NCBI GenBank assembly: GCA_047602185.1
Contig: JASGHY010000001.1
Span: 1,736,001 to 1,800,000 of the forward strand
From: PMP191F sp047602185
Lineage (GTDB): Bacteria; Bacteroidota; Bacteroidia; Chitinophagales; Chitinophagaceae
DNA: 64,000 nucleotides
Direction: 5' to 3'
Shown here: piece after piece, positions 50,521 through 58,077 of the stretch
Layout of the letters: every line of letters begins with the position of its first letter
Position numbering within the stretch: position 1 is the stretch's first letter
Translations under genes and position numbers: made by a program
The notes under the pieces: model-generated
Told to the model about the DNA's origin: nothing
Databases searched by the model: none
Seen by the model: only the letters and a program-made list of their open reading frames with translations

Positions 50521-52689
50521 TTATTCATAGTTCACAATAGTTCCCTGGTGTTGTTGCCACAATTTTGCATATACAGCTTTCTTTTCGAGCAATTCGTGAT
50601 GTGACCCTTCTTCTTCCAGTTTGCCATCTTTCAGTACCACTATCTTATCGGCCTGGATTACGGTACTAAGCCTGTGTGCAATCACAATCACGGTTTTGCC
50701 GGTACGGCGAAACTTCTGTAAAGCCTGCTGTACAAGCCTGTCTGCTATCGGATCGAGTGATGAAGTAGCTTCGTCGAGAATAAGGATATCCGGGTTCCGG
50801 TACAATGCACGCGCAATGGCCAGCCGCTGTCTTTGCCCACCGGATAAATTGACGCCATGCTCGCCCAGCCAGGTGTTAAAGCCGGAAGGCAATTGTTCAA
50901 TAAACTCAATAATGCCGAGTTGCTTGCATACATCTAATACCCTTTGCACATCTACTTCAAATTCACCTACGGCAATATTTTCCAATACAGTGCCTGTAAA
51001 AAGATCTACCTGTTGCGGCACTACAGCCACGCGGTGACGCAGGCTTTCATTATCCAGGTACCTGATATCTTTACCATCTATGCAGATGTTACCGCTTTTT
51101 AACGGGTAAATATTCTGCAACAGCGACATCAGGGTTGATTTTCCTGAACCGCTCTCTCCTACTATCGCGGTAATATGTCCGCCGTGTATTTCAAGTGAAA
51201 AATGTTTGAATACCTCTGCACGGGTACCATAGCGAAAACTTACCTCCTGGAAAACGATATCGCCTTTTGTACCTTCCGGCAGTTGCATTTTCTGCCCTTC
51301 ATTCTCCTGTTCCAGGTCCATGATCTCAAACAGCCTGTCGGCTGCGATCAGTGCATCCTGCATACTTTTATTGGCACCCACTATGCTCATTGCCGGACCC
51401 GTAAAATAACCCACCAGTGCATAGAAGGATAACAATTCGCCGGTGGTCAGTTGCTGGTTCACTACCATGTAAGCACCCACCCACAAGAGTACCACTACCA
51501 GTAAGCCGGTAGCAAACCCTGCTGCACTGCCCAGCAATGCATTGAAAGTACCGGAGCGAAAGACACTCTGCAGCAAACGCACAAAGCGGGACTCTGTTTT
51601 CAGGTTGGCATGTTCTTCCAGCGCAAAACGTTTGATGGTCCCTACTGTATTTAATGATTCTACCAACTGGCTGCCCAGTTCAGCATTATCTTCCATCAGC
51701 CTGCGCTGCCATTTTTTATTGAACTTATCGCTTACATAATACATCAGAACGTATAGCGGAATAATGCTCAGGACCAGTAAGGCCAGTTTCCACTGGTAAA
51801 TGAACATGAGCATAAAGGAGAAAACAACGATAAAGACATTTACCACCAGTGCAAGCGCCACATCATTGATAAAAGCGCGGATCTTCACTGCATCTGTAAT
51901 GCGCGCGGTAATTTCACCAACCCGCATGGTATCAAAGAACTGCTGGGGCAGCCTGAGCAAATGCTTATAATAACCGAGGATCAGGCGGGCATCTATCTGC
52001 TGGCTGGTCTTCAGGGCAAAGATGCTCTTCATGCCACCGATCACCAGTTGCAACAGCAATACCAGCACCATCGTTAACCCCATCAGGTTCAGCAGGCGTG
52101 TATTACCACCCATGATCACATGGTCTACAATATTCTGTACGTATAAGGAAGTTGATAATCCCAGTAAAGTATAAACGGCAGAACCAAACAGTACCTGCAG
52201 GGTAACAGCCTTGTGCGGCTTCAGCAATAACCAGAAACGGCGGAAATGAGAGATCTTTTCATTGCGTTCTGTAAAGCTCTGTGCCGGCAATAACAACACC
52301 AGCACGCCTGTCCATATTTCTTTAAAGGCTTCATGCGTGTACTGGTGTACATTCCCATCTGCAGGGTCCATTACCACTACGTGTTTTTTGTTCACTTCAT
52401 ACACCACCACGTAGTGATTGAGCCGTTTCTGTACAATTACATGCGCAATAGCAGGTACCGGCATATTGAACATAGCTTCAAACGGACCTTTTACACCTTT
52501 TGCATCAAAGCCTATTTTCTGTGCGGCTTCTATAATACCCAGTATATTGGTGCCCTTGGTATCGGTACCCGCATATTGCCTTATAGTAGCCAGCGACAAT
52601 TGCAGGTTGTAATAAGAGGAAATAGATTGCAGGCAGGCTGCACCGCAATCTGTAATATCATGTTGTTTTATCCTGACGGGTTTCTTCAT
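50521..52689 (-). CDS. Peptidase-containing ABC exporter (C39, PCAT type)
   Basis: 722 residues. About 1-135 is a C39 peptidase with Cys15 (DITDCGAACL), His92 (LNHYVVVYEV) and Asp108 (VVMDPADG) as the triad that cuts after double-glycine leaders. About 155-430 holds six membrane helices. About 475-715 is the ATPase with Walker A (VGESGSGKST), signature LSGGQRQR, Walker B ILILDEATSSLDP and the H-loop IAHRLST. All active elements are intact. It trims and exports leader peptides across the inner membrane, probably the two encoded at 48.6-49.4 kb. The hlyD gene lies 83 bases upstream in the same operon. Confidence 0.95.
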   Translation of the reverse strand: MKKPVRIKQHDITDCGAACLQSISSYYNLQLSLATIRQYAGTDTKGTNILGIIEAAQKIGFDAKGVKGPFEAMFNMPVPAIAHVIVQKRLNHYVVVYEVNKKHVVVMDPADGNVHQYTHEAFKEIWTGVLVLLLPAQSFTERNEKISHFRRFWLLLKPHKAVTLQVLFGSAVYTLLGLSTSLYVQNIVDHVIMGGNTRLLNLMGLTMVLVLLLQLVIGGMKSIFALKTSQQIDARLILGYYKHLLRLPQQFFDTMRVGEITARITDAVKIRAFINDVALALVVNVFIVVFSFMLMFIYQWKLALLVLSIIPLYVLMYYVSDKFNKKWQRRLMEDNAELGSQLVESLNTVGTIKRFALEEHANLKTESRFVRLLQSVFRSGTFNALLGSAAGFATGLLVVVLLWVGAYMVVNQQLTTGELLSFYALVGYFTGPAMSIVGANKSMQDALIAADRLFEIMDLEQENEGQKMQLPEGTKGDIVFQEVSFRYGTRAEVFKHFSLEIHGGHITAIVGESGSGKSTLMSLLQNIYPLKSGNICIDGKDIRYLDNESLRHRVAVVPQQVDLFTGTVLENIAVGEFEVDVQRVLDVCKQLGIIEFIEQLPSGFNTWLGEHGVNLSGGQRQRLAIARALYRNPDILILDEATSSLDPIADRLVQQALQKFRRTGKTVIVIAHRLSTVIQADKIVVLKDGKLEEEGSHHELLEKKAVYAKLWQQHQGTIVNYE

Positions 52690-52772
52690 AGTGTGGCGAA
52701 TGCGTGTTGAAATAGACCAGCATTTTCTGAAGTGATGTGTACCGGGTAAGCATTAAGGCGGGGTAACTACCG

Positions 52773-53933
52773 CTACTCTGCAGCAGTTTTCTGAACGTTA
52801 TTGGGGTTAAGCCAGTTATCTGTTTTTTCGTACAGCAATTGCATCAAACGTCTGCGGGCCAGTATAAACCTGCACTGCAGTGTCATACCTTTCTTTAAGT
52901 TGCCGCTGGCGCCGTTGGAAAGATGCAGGGTTGTTTTATCGAGACTGCATTTTACTTTGAATACAGGCATATTATTGACCATGCTGAAATCATTGTCAAC
53001 GGCAGTTACTTTACCGGAAACAAGCCCCCAGGAATTGTAATTGAAGGCATCTACCTGAAACTTTACCGGCATGCCGGCCCGGATATAACCAATATCAGCC
53101 GGTGACACATAGCATTCTGCAATCATACCGGAATCAGGAGAAACATATCCCAGCAACTCTCCCACCTGTACAGTACCACCCGGATAGCGGCCAATGAACT
53201 GCTGTACAGTGCCGGTTACGGGGGCCTTGATCGTGAGCAGGTCCTTCTCTTTCTTTAATTGCTTATGACCTGTTTGCCATTGCTTGCTTTCTATCCTGTA
53301 GTGTTCCAGGTCCTGCTGCCACCGGGCATTTTGTTCGGCCATTAATGCATTGTACTGGGCTTTGGCCTGTTCAAAAGCATATTTCTTTTCTACATACTCT
53401 TTTTTAGTCACTACTTTTTCATCGTACATTTTACTGTACATGCCAAAATCTGAACGTAGCTTTTCCAGCACAGCTCGTTTCTCAGCTATTGATGCCTGGA
53501 AGTTTAAATACTGTTCTTTGTAAAGTCCTGAGCTCAGTCGCGAAGGGCCGGCACCACGGATCAGTAATGAGAGATCATGTATATAGGTTTCTCTTTTGGA
53601 TAACTCATAACCTGCCTGGTCCAGTTTATTATCAGTCATATCCTGCTGCAAGGTCAGTAACACCTGTCCCGCATCTACGTGATCACCTTCTTTAACCGGT
53701 ACAGTATTGATGGTAGCACCTGCAAGACTTCGCAGTTCAGTTCTTTCTGTAACAGGCCTTACAATACCGGCTACATTTACCGATACATCTACCTTAACAA
53801 AAATGGCGGCCAGCAAGGCAGCTATTACAGCACCTACCACTGTAACATAAATAACCTGGCTTTGTACCTGTACACGTGGCAACCAGGTATATACAGATTG
53901 CTGTAATACCTCTGCCGGGAAGATCCTTGGCAT
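52773..53933 (-). CDS. HlyD family secretion adaptor protein
   Basis: 386 residues. A short cytosolic N-terminus is followed by one membrane segment (about 27-47, VIYVTVVGAVIAALLAAIFV). The periplasmic part has a lipoyl half (VPVKEGDHVDAGQVLLTL), a long coiled-coil hairpin (about 100-225) and the second lipoyl/barrel region (IKAPVTGTVQQFIG, GMPVKFQVDAFNY). Such adaptors link the ABC exporter to an outer-membrane channel. First gene of the exporter operon, with a good TTG-N18-TATATTTG promoter 135 bases upstream. No TolC-like gene is in the window. Confidence 0.93.
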   Translation of the reverse strand: MPRIFPAEVLQQSVYTWLPRVQVQSQVIYVTVVGAVIAALLAAIFVKVDVSVNVAGIVRPVTERTELRSLAGATINTVPVKEGDHVDAGQVLLTLQQDMTDNKLDQAGYELSKRETYIHDLSLLIRGAGPSRLSSGLYKEQYLNFQASIAEKRAVLEKLRSDFGMYSKMYDEKVVTKKEYVEKKYAFEQAKAQYNALMAEQNARWQQDLEHYRIESKQWQTGHKQLKKEKDLLTIKAPVTGTVQQFIGRYPGGTVQVGELLGYVSPDSGMIAECYVSPADIGYIRAGMPVKFQVDAFNYNSWGLVSGKVTAVDNDFSMVNNMPVFKVKCSLDKTTLHLSNGASGNLKKGMTLQCRFILARRRLMQLLYEKTDNWLNPNNVQKTAAE

Positions 53934-54287
53934 GAAAGATAATTTGGTTACAACCTTAAATGATGGCGTTCGTGTGTTACCCTCAATGGTGGAGTGTGGA
54001 GTGGGAATGGTTACCGGTGCTGCTGAAACAAGATCCTATAGCACCAGTCGTTTTCTGAATATGAAAGCAAATATAAACGACAACTTGTTACAACAACGAT
54101 TTTTTAATCCGGTAAATGTATATTTTATAATCCTGATCAATAATTTAACCAGTTAATTTATGCTTTACAACTACTTAGGAGCATTGCTGCCATAAAAAAC
54201 CCGTTATTATTCAGCAATAATAAATCAACGCTTGACAATAAATAACCCCCTATCCGATCAATTAATGACCACAAAACTCAAAATTCT
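53934..54287. other. Intergenic gap upstream of the exporter operon
   Basis: 354 bases containing the hlyD promoter and a TTATTATT-cagc-AATAATAA hairpin at 54204-54223. A rightward 74-codon open frame from 53932 has no family resemblance and crosses the promoter, so it is not called. Confidence 0.5.
54068..54096 (-). promoter_or_regulatory. Promoter of the hlyD-ABC exporter operon
   Basis: On the minus strand TTG (54096-54094), 18 bases, then TATATTTG (54075-54068), a full match to the Bacteroidota vegetative consensus. It leaves a 5' leader of about 130 bases before the hlyD ATG. Confidence 0.6.
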
Positions 54288-54818
54288 CTATCGCCGTATT
54301 CTTTTTATCAGTCTTCTGTTTTTTCGGCCGGGTGCATTGATAAGCACCACCCCGTTTGAGCCATTGAGGCCGTACAAAGCAGTTTCCAACTCCCGGGGTA
54401 AAACCTGAATATCTCTGACATTAGCGCTTGTAAGAACTTTAAGAAGCTTACTAACGTTTATCCTAAGCATTGAATACGTCGAAAAGCGATTGTCTAAAAA
54501 AAACGGTAGCCCATTTAGTGCATAAACTGGTCGGCAACAAGCTTCAACTTTAAATTTTTCTTCAAAACTATAATCCCTTTTCAAATTCAGGTTAGCACAA
54601 TAGTCATATCTTATAAAGACATTAGTATCCATTGTAACTCTTTGTATCACCCGACCGATCCGTTGTTCTGCAGGCAATACTGAAAGAGAATCAATCCATT
54701 CCCTGTTTTGCTCATTTGTCAATACAAGGTATTTAAGAACAGCACTGTCCTGTACGGTTTGGCCATAGCTTTGGAAACAGCAAAAAACAATAAGCGGTAT
54801 GATTATTTTTGATATCAT
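54288..54818 (-). CDS. Secreted protein with a TonB-plug-like C-terminal motif
   Basis: 176 residues with a signal peptide (about 1-19, IIIPLIVFCCFQSYGQ). The middle has three Cys (YDYCANLNLKR, EACCRPVYALNG), and PVYALNGLPFFLDN is followed by NVRDIQVLPRELETALYGLNGSNGVVLINAPG. That last stretch resembles the end of a SusC-type plug domain (the AxYGxxGANGVxLIxT pattern) without any barrel. The C-terminus is strongly basic (GRKNRRLIKRIRR). Small plug-only proteins exist in Bacteroidota; whether this one docks to a receptor is unknown. Confidence 0.75.
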   Translation of the reverse strand: MISKIIIPLIVFCCFQSYGQTVQDSAVLKYLVLTNEQNREWIDSLSVLPAEQRIGRVIQRVTMDTNVFIRYDYCANLNLKRDYSFEEKFKVEACCRPVYALNGLPFFLDNRFSTYSMLRINVSKLLKVLTSANVRDIQVLPRELETALYGLNGSNGVVLINAPGRKNRRLIKRIRR

Positions 54819-54974
54819 GATCTACAATTAAATACAGGTATCCGGTACATCATTGCATTTATCTGCAATTGCCAGTAAACGAATCTCTTAACAATAATAG
54901 ATCAATGAAAAACAACAAACATTCCCTTATCAGGTCAAATAACAACCTGATCATTCTATGCTATTGAGGGAGCA

Positions 54975-55051
54975 AACCTGTCAGGTCTGACCTGAGCAGG
55001 TAAATTACTTTTATAAGGGAACTTTGTTCAGCAGCTTTGACCTGACAGGTT
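54975..55051. repeat. REP-like inverted repeat
   Basis: AACCTGTCAGGTC (54975-54987) is the exact inverse of GACCTGACAGGTT (55039-55051), with a further TGACCTGAGCAGGT copy inside. It lies in the 274-base gap between two leftward genes and could form a long stem-loop. Confidence 0.65.
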
Positions 55052-55092
55052 AGGCCACTGAATTGCGGCCAGCCTAAAGTAATAGCAGTCTT

Positions 55093-55728
55093 TTACATTA
55101 TTTCGTCAATGGAGAGATCAAGTAATTGTCCGTTCACAGGATATATTCCACTTTTCCAGACATCCTTTCCAAACGGTGGCAATGTTTTTTCTTGCCTGAA
55201 TGGCTGTCCTGCTGTTTTAAAACTAAGAAACTCATCACTTCCTGATCTTCTGACAAATTCAAATTCAGTATTTGGAAACAACCCCTCAAATTCAAGTTCA
55301 TCTAAATACTGCCCCCATAAATAAAGTACCTTTCTTTGTCCGTTTTCAACAACATCTATATAATATGCAACGCCATAATCTTCCGGATCTTCGCGTCTGA
55401 TAGCCCTGTTGGTTTTCACGCTTACCACTTCTACTACAGTCTCATCCTCCTGCTCTTTCTGCCGGTTATAGAACCCGCCCCGATACTTATTAGTTAACCA
55501 GTTGACAATAAAAACGGAGAGTATAAGAATCACTATGCAATAGATCGCCTGCATATTTGATGCTACCGGATTGTAATGATCGTATATTAACATTGGTACA
55601 AGCAGGATCATCACTATAACCATCAGCTTCAACACAAAGCCTTCAAAGCGTTGATAAATACCGGGAAACTTTTTTACCTGCACATTTTTCTCACCTGCAG
55701 TAATAGTCCTGGTTGTTGAAATAATCAC
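55093..55728 (-). CDS. Membrane protein, unrecognised
   Basis: 211 residues. Two membrane segments (about 32-50, LKLMVIVMILLVPMLIY, and 60-78, AIYCIVILILSVFIVNWL) are followed by a soluble C-terminal domain (about 90-211) with EVVSVKTNRAIRREDPEDYG and GQRKVLYLWGQYLDELEF, probably cytosolic and beta-rich. The gene is 14 bases after the one at 55743, so the three leftward genes 56187, 55743 and 55093 form an operon. No family assigned. Confidence 0.7.
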   Translation of the reverse strand: MIISTTRTITAGEKNVQVKKFPGIYQRFEGFVLKLMVIVMILLVPMLIYDHYNPVASNMQAIYCIVILILSVFIVNWLTNKYRGGFYNRQKEQEDETVVEVVSVKTNRAIRREDPEDYGVAYYIDVVENGQRKVLYLWGQYLDELEFEGLFPNTEFEFVRRSGSDEFLSFKTAGQPFRQEKTLPPFGKDVWKSGIYPVNGQLLDLSIDEIM

Positions 55729-55742
55729 TGTATTTAATATTT

Positions 55743-56171
55743 TTAAATCTCAAAAAACAGGAACGCTATTGAATCCAGCTTCAGCTCTCTGCCCAACTTA
55801 CTGACCTTTACAAGATAATGCCTGTATCCCTGGTATTTTAGGATCTTTTCAACATTAGTGGTCTTCGGATATATGAATACCCTGAATTCAAACTGCTTGC
55901 TTTTCTTAACAGTCCTGATCTCTTCGATCCGGAAATGAAACCTCTCAGAGGTATCAGAAACATTCCTGAAAGATGCGCCGGTTATATTCAATCGGATAAA
56001 AGCAGTATCAAGTGGCGACGGTAGCTGCCCAGGATTTTTGAGAGTAATGGTATTACCATACAGATCGTCGAAATCAAAATCGTTCTTTACCGGTAATTGC
56101 GCACTGGCATTGTTAATTCCGGGAAAAACGATCAGGTACATACATGCTATATTCAGGAAGTATTGAAGCAT
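55743..56171 (-). CDS. Small secreted protein, unrecognised
   Basis: 142 residues with a signal peptide (about 1-25, ending NNASAQ). The mature part is a single probable beta domain: DFDDLYGNTITLKNPG, FIRLNITGASFRNVSD and EFRVFIYPKTTNVEKILKYQGYRHYLVKVSKLGR. Middle gene of the three-gene leftward operon. No family assigned. Confidence 0.68.
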   Translation of the reverse strand: MLQYFLNIACMYLIVFPGINNASAQLPVKNDFDFDDLYGNTITLKNPGQLPSPLDTAFIRLNITGASFRNVSDTSERFHFRIEEIRTVKKSKQFEFRVFIYPKTTNVEKILKYQGYRHYLVKVSKLGRELKLDSIAFLFFEI

Positions 56172-56186
56172 AAGCCTGTGGTATTG

Positions 56187-56615
56187 TTATTTTACTTTAA
56201 CAAATACAAACCTATCCCCACGGCTATCATATATATCGTTTACGGCGTACATCTGTATTCCTCCATTAATTTGTTTTATACCAGACCAATGCCGATGTAA
56301 CAACGCTGACGAAACAGCTACACTTTTGTCATCTGAAAACTTACTGAGATTGTCCGGAGTATTGCGGGTTTTCGTAAAATAGAAATCATTGAAGGTAAAA
56401 TTGCTTCCGGCACAAGCAGTTCTTCCCGACTTAAAGTAAACAGTATCCTTACCAGGTACTACTTCCCATCCGAATAAGGTGGCAGAATCATTCTTCACAG
56501 ACAGGTAATAATGCTGCCTGAACGATCTTCCATTGCTTTTATAAAGACCATCAGCCAGTTGCCCCTGGACTATAATGCTACAGCATAATATAGCGGCTAT
56601 CAAAACGGTTTTCAT
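56187..56615 (-). CDS. Small secreted protein, unrecognised
   Basis: 142 residues with a signal peptide (about 1-19, VLIAAILCCSIIVQGQ). The mature protein is polar and beta-rich with SFRQHYYLSVKNDSATLFGWEV, GKDTVYFKSGRTACAGSNFTFNDFYFT and a closing DRFVFVKVK. First gene of the leftward operon; likely periplasmic. No family assigned. Confidence 0.68.
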   Translation of the reverse strand: MKTVLIAAILCCSIIVQGQLADGLYKSNGRSFRQHYYLSVKNDSATLFGWEVVPGKDTVYFKSGRTACAGSNFTFNDFYFTKTRNTPDNLSKFSDDKSVAVSSALLHRHWSGIKQINGGIQMYAVNDIYDSRGDRFVFVKVK

Positions 56616-56894
56616 GAGCTAACAAATTGTATATGATCACAGACACTAAACGCAGAACCAGGGCGATCTTCATTTGCTTTTCCTGTTTATGCGTTTGGGC
56701 ATTAAAACAGCAGGTCTCGTTTTCTCTTCAGTTGTAACCTTTAGACGATGAAGCCCCTGTATTCCGGCGTTGAGATCAGTTTTTATTACTTTTTTACTCT
56801 CCAGAGTCTACCATTAAAATTGAAATAAAAGATAACAATAATCCTGTGAAGCCAGTAATCTTCATTGCAATTGCCAAAGGCAATATAATAAAGC

Positions 56895-56915
56895 TTCGAG
56901 GCTACAAGCCTCGAA
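56895..56915. repeat. REP-like hairpin at the end of a small ORF
   Basis: TTCGAGGCT (56895-56903) and AGCCTCGAA (56907-56915) form a perfect 9-bp stem with an ACA loop. It covers the stop codon of the small ORF at 56902-57027. No T-run follows closely. Confidence 0.6.
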
Positions 56916-57027
56916 AAGCAAAGCCAATATAAATTGCCAGGATAAAAAGGAAGACTCCTCTGGCCAGCTTTAAAAAATTAGTTTTTAAAGACTTTAAGGT
57001 TGGTGCATGTAATGAGGGTTTCGCCAT
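56902..57027 (-). CDS. Possible 41-residue membrane peptide
   Basis: The frame reads MAKPSLHAPTLKSLKTNFLK, then LARGVFLFILAIYIGFAFRG and L. A basic amphipathic start and a single hydrophobic helix (about 24-38) are plausible for a small membrane protein; the stop codon lies in the REP-like hairpin. No homologue is recognised, so this may be chance. It is the only candidate gene in the 500-base gap between 56616 and 57118. Confidence 0.35.
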   Translation of the reverse strand: MAKPSLHAPTLKSLKTNFLKLARGVFLFILAIYIGFAFRGL

Positions 57028-57118
57028 AAAACTATAAGAAATTAGCTGGGTAACTTATACCTCTCCTGCAACTATTTAATGTCGTAATGTATAGCCCGTT
57101 TATAACCACACACTTGTT

Positions 57119-57469
57119 CTACTTGAAAGTCTGTGTTACCTCTATCAGCCCTACAATATTGCTATTGAATTCTTCCAGTTCTTCGGCAGGCACCCAAAGC
57201 TCATTGTGGATCTCGCCTCCTACATTCTGTACTGTGAATTTATTTACATACGCGGTACGCACATCGAATTTAGTTACATATCCTGACCCTGATGCAGGAA
57301 CATTCCAGTCTCTTGCAATCTGAACAGCATATTCCTCGTTCATTACCGGGTAAAATATTGGCTGCTGCATCAGTCGTGGTGGAAATTTAGTCCATCCGGA
57401 CTGCCTGATCAGTTCAAGTTCTTTCGGGCCAACAGGTCTGTACAAAGTAGTGACCTCATTTATTTGCAT
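57119..57469 (-). CDS. 'ADP-ribosylation/crystallin J1'-type small protein
   Basis: 116 residues, cytosolic. TTLYRPVGPKELELIRQSGWTKFPPRL, PIFYPVMNEEYAVQIARDWNVPAS and EIHNELWVPAEELEEFNSNIVGLIEV are the family hallmarks I recall under the label ADP-ribosylation/crystallin J1. The opening YRPVG and the EL...L pattern resemble small ADP-ribosyltransferase-like folds (as in DUF2441-type proteins), but catalysis is unproven. A second small leftward gene lies 59 bases upstream and may be cotranscribed. Confidence 0.75.
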   Translation of the reverse strand: MQINEVTTLYRPVGPKELELIRQSGWTKFPPRLMQQPIFYPVMNEEYAVQIARDWNVPASGSGYVTKFDVRTAYVNKFTVQNVGGEIHNELWVPAEELEEFNSNIVGLIEVTQTFK

Positions 57470-57528
57470 ATTAGAATGTATTTAAGATAACAGTCATTGC
57501 ATTACTGTCAATATTATACTAAAGAATA

Positions 57529-57951
57529 TTAAGCCAGGCCTCTCAGTATTTCCAGCCTGTTATCAGGAGCGTTGGGCGAAAGGAAATCCGGGATGGTATT
57601 ACCTGTTCGTCTGGGCCTTTTTAAAAACGCTACAGGCCATTCAGTTATCCGCTGCTCTTTCATATGAATGTATTTTCCGGGTTCTGGTTCAGCAATATAC
57701 TCTTCCTGCAAAACCAATGCGAGCGGTTCTTCACATCCCTCATGTCCTTTAGCATATTCAAGCGCTTCTTCATAAGTTTCAAAGACATAGTAATAATCAT
57801 CCCCATCCTCTATGTCCTGCGCTCCGGCTTCAGGGTGACACCATACCCTGTATTCCAATACATGATCCCAAACAAAGCCGCCACCCGATTTTACAAGCGC
57901 AGGATACTCTCCCACCATGCCGGGGTCTTTAACTGCCGGATATTCTGCCAT
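57529..57951 (-). CDS. Small acidic soluble protein, unrecognised
   Basis: 140 residues, no signal peptide, acidic with many aromatic residues. It begins MAEYPAVKDPGMVGEYPALV with two EYPA motifs, then FVWDHVLEYRVWCHPEAGAQD, YYYVFETYEEALEYAKGHEGCEEPLALVLQEEYI and HMKEQRITEWPVAFLKRPRRTGNTIP. I have seen close relatives labelled loosely as GCN5-related, but no acetyltransferase motif is visible, so that is not adopted. It pairs with the crystallin J1-type gene downstream. Confidence 0.72.
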   Translation of the reverse strand: MAEYPAVKDPGMVGEYPALVKSGGGFVWDHVLEYRVWCHPEAGAQDIEDGDDYYYVFETYEEALEYAKGHEGCEEPLALVLQEEYIAEPEPGKYIHMKEQRITEWPVAFLKRPRRTGNTIPDFLSPNAPDNRLEILRGLA

Positions 57952-58077
57952 TTTTATTTCTGATGAACTTACTTCGTTTTCTCCATTTATTATAATCGCA
58001 GTAACTCTTTTTGCTAAATCATACGCGACCGCCCTTTGAGGCAGTCGTTTCTACAATCAGGTGTATTGCTGTTTTAC

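Noticed and set aside
53932..54156. Rightward 74-codon frame opposite the hlyD start
   Set aside because: It crosses the consensus promoter of hlyD and has no recognisable features.
57529..57951. Annotation as a GCN5-type acetyltransferase
   Set aside because: No acetyl-CoA binding motif (R/QxxGxG/A) is present.
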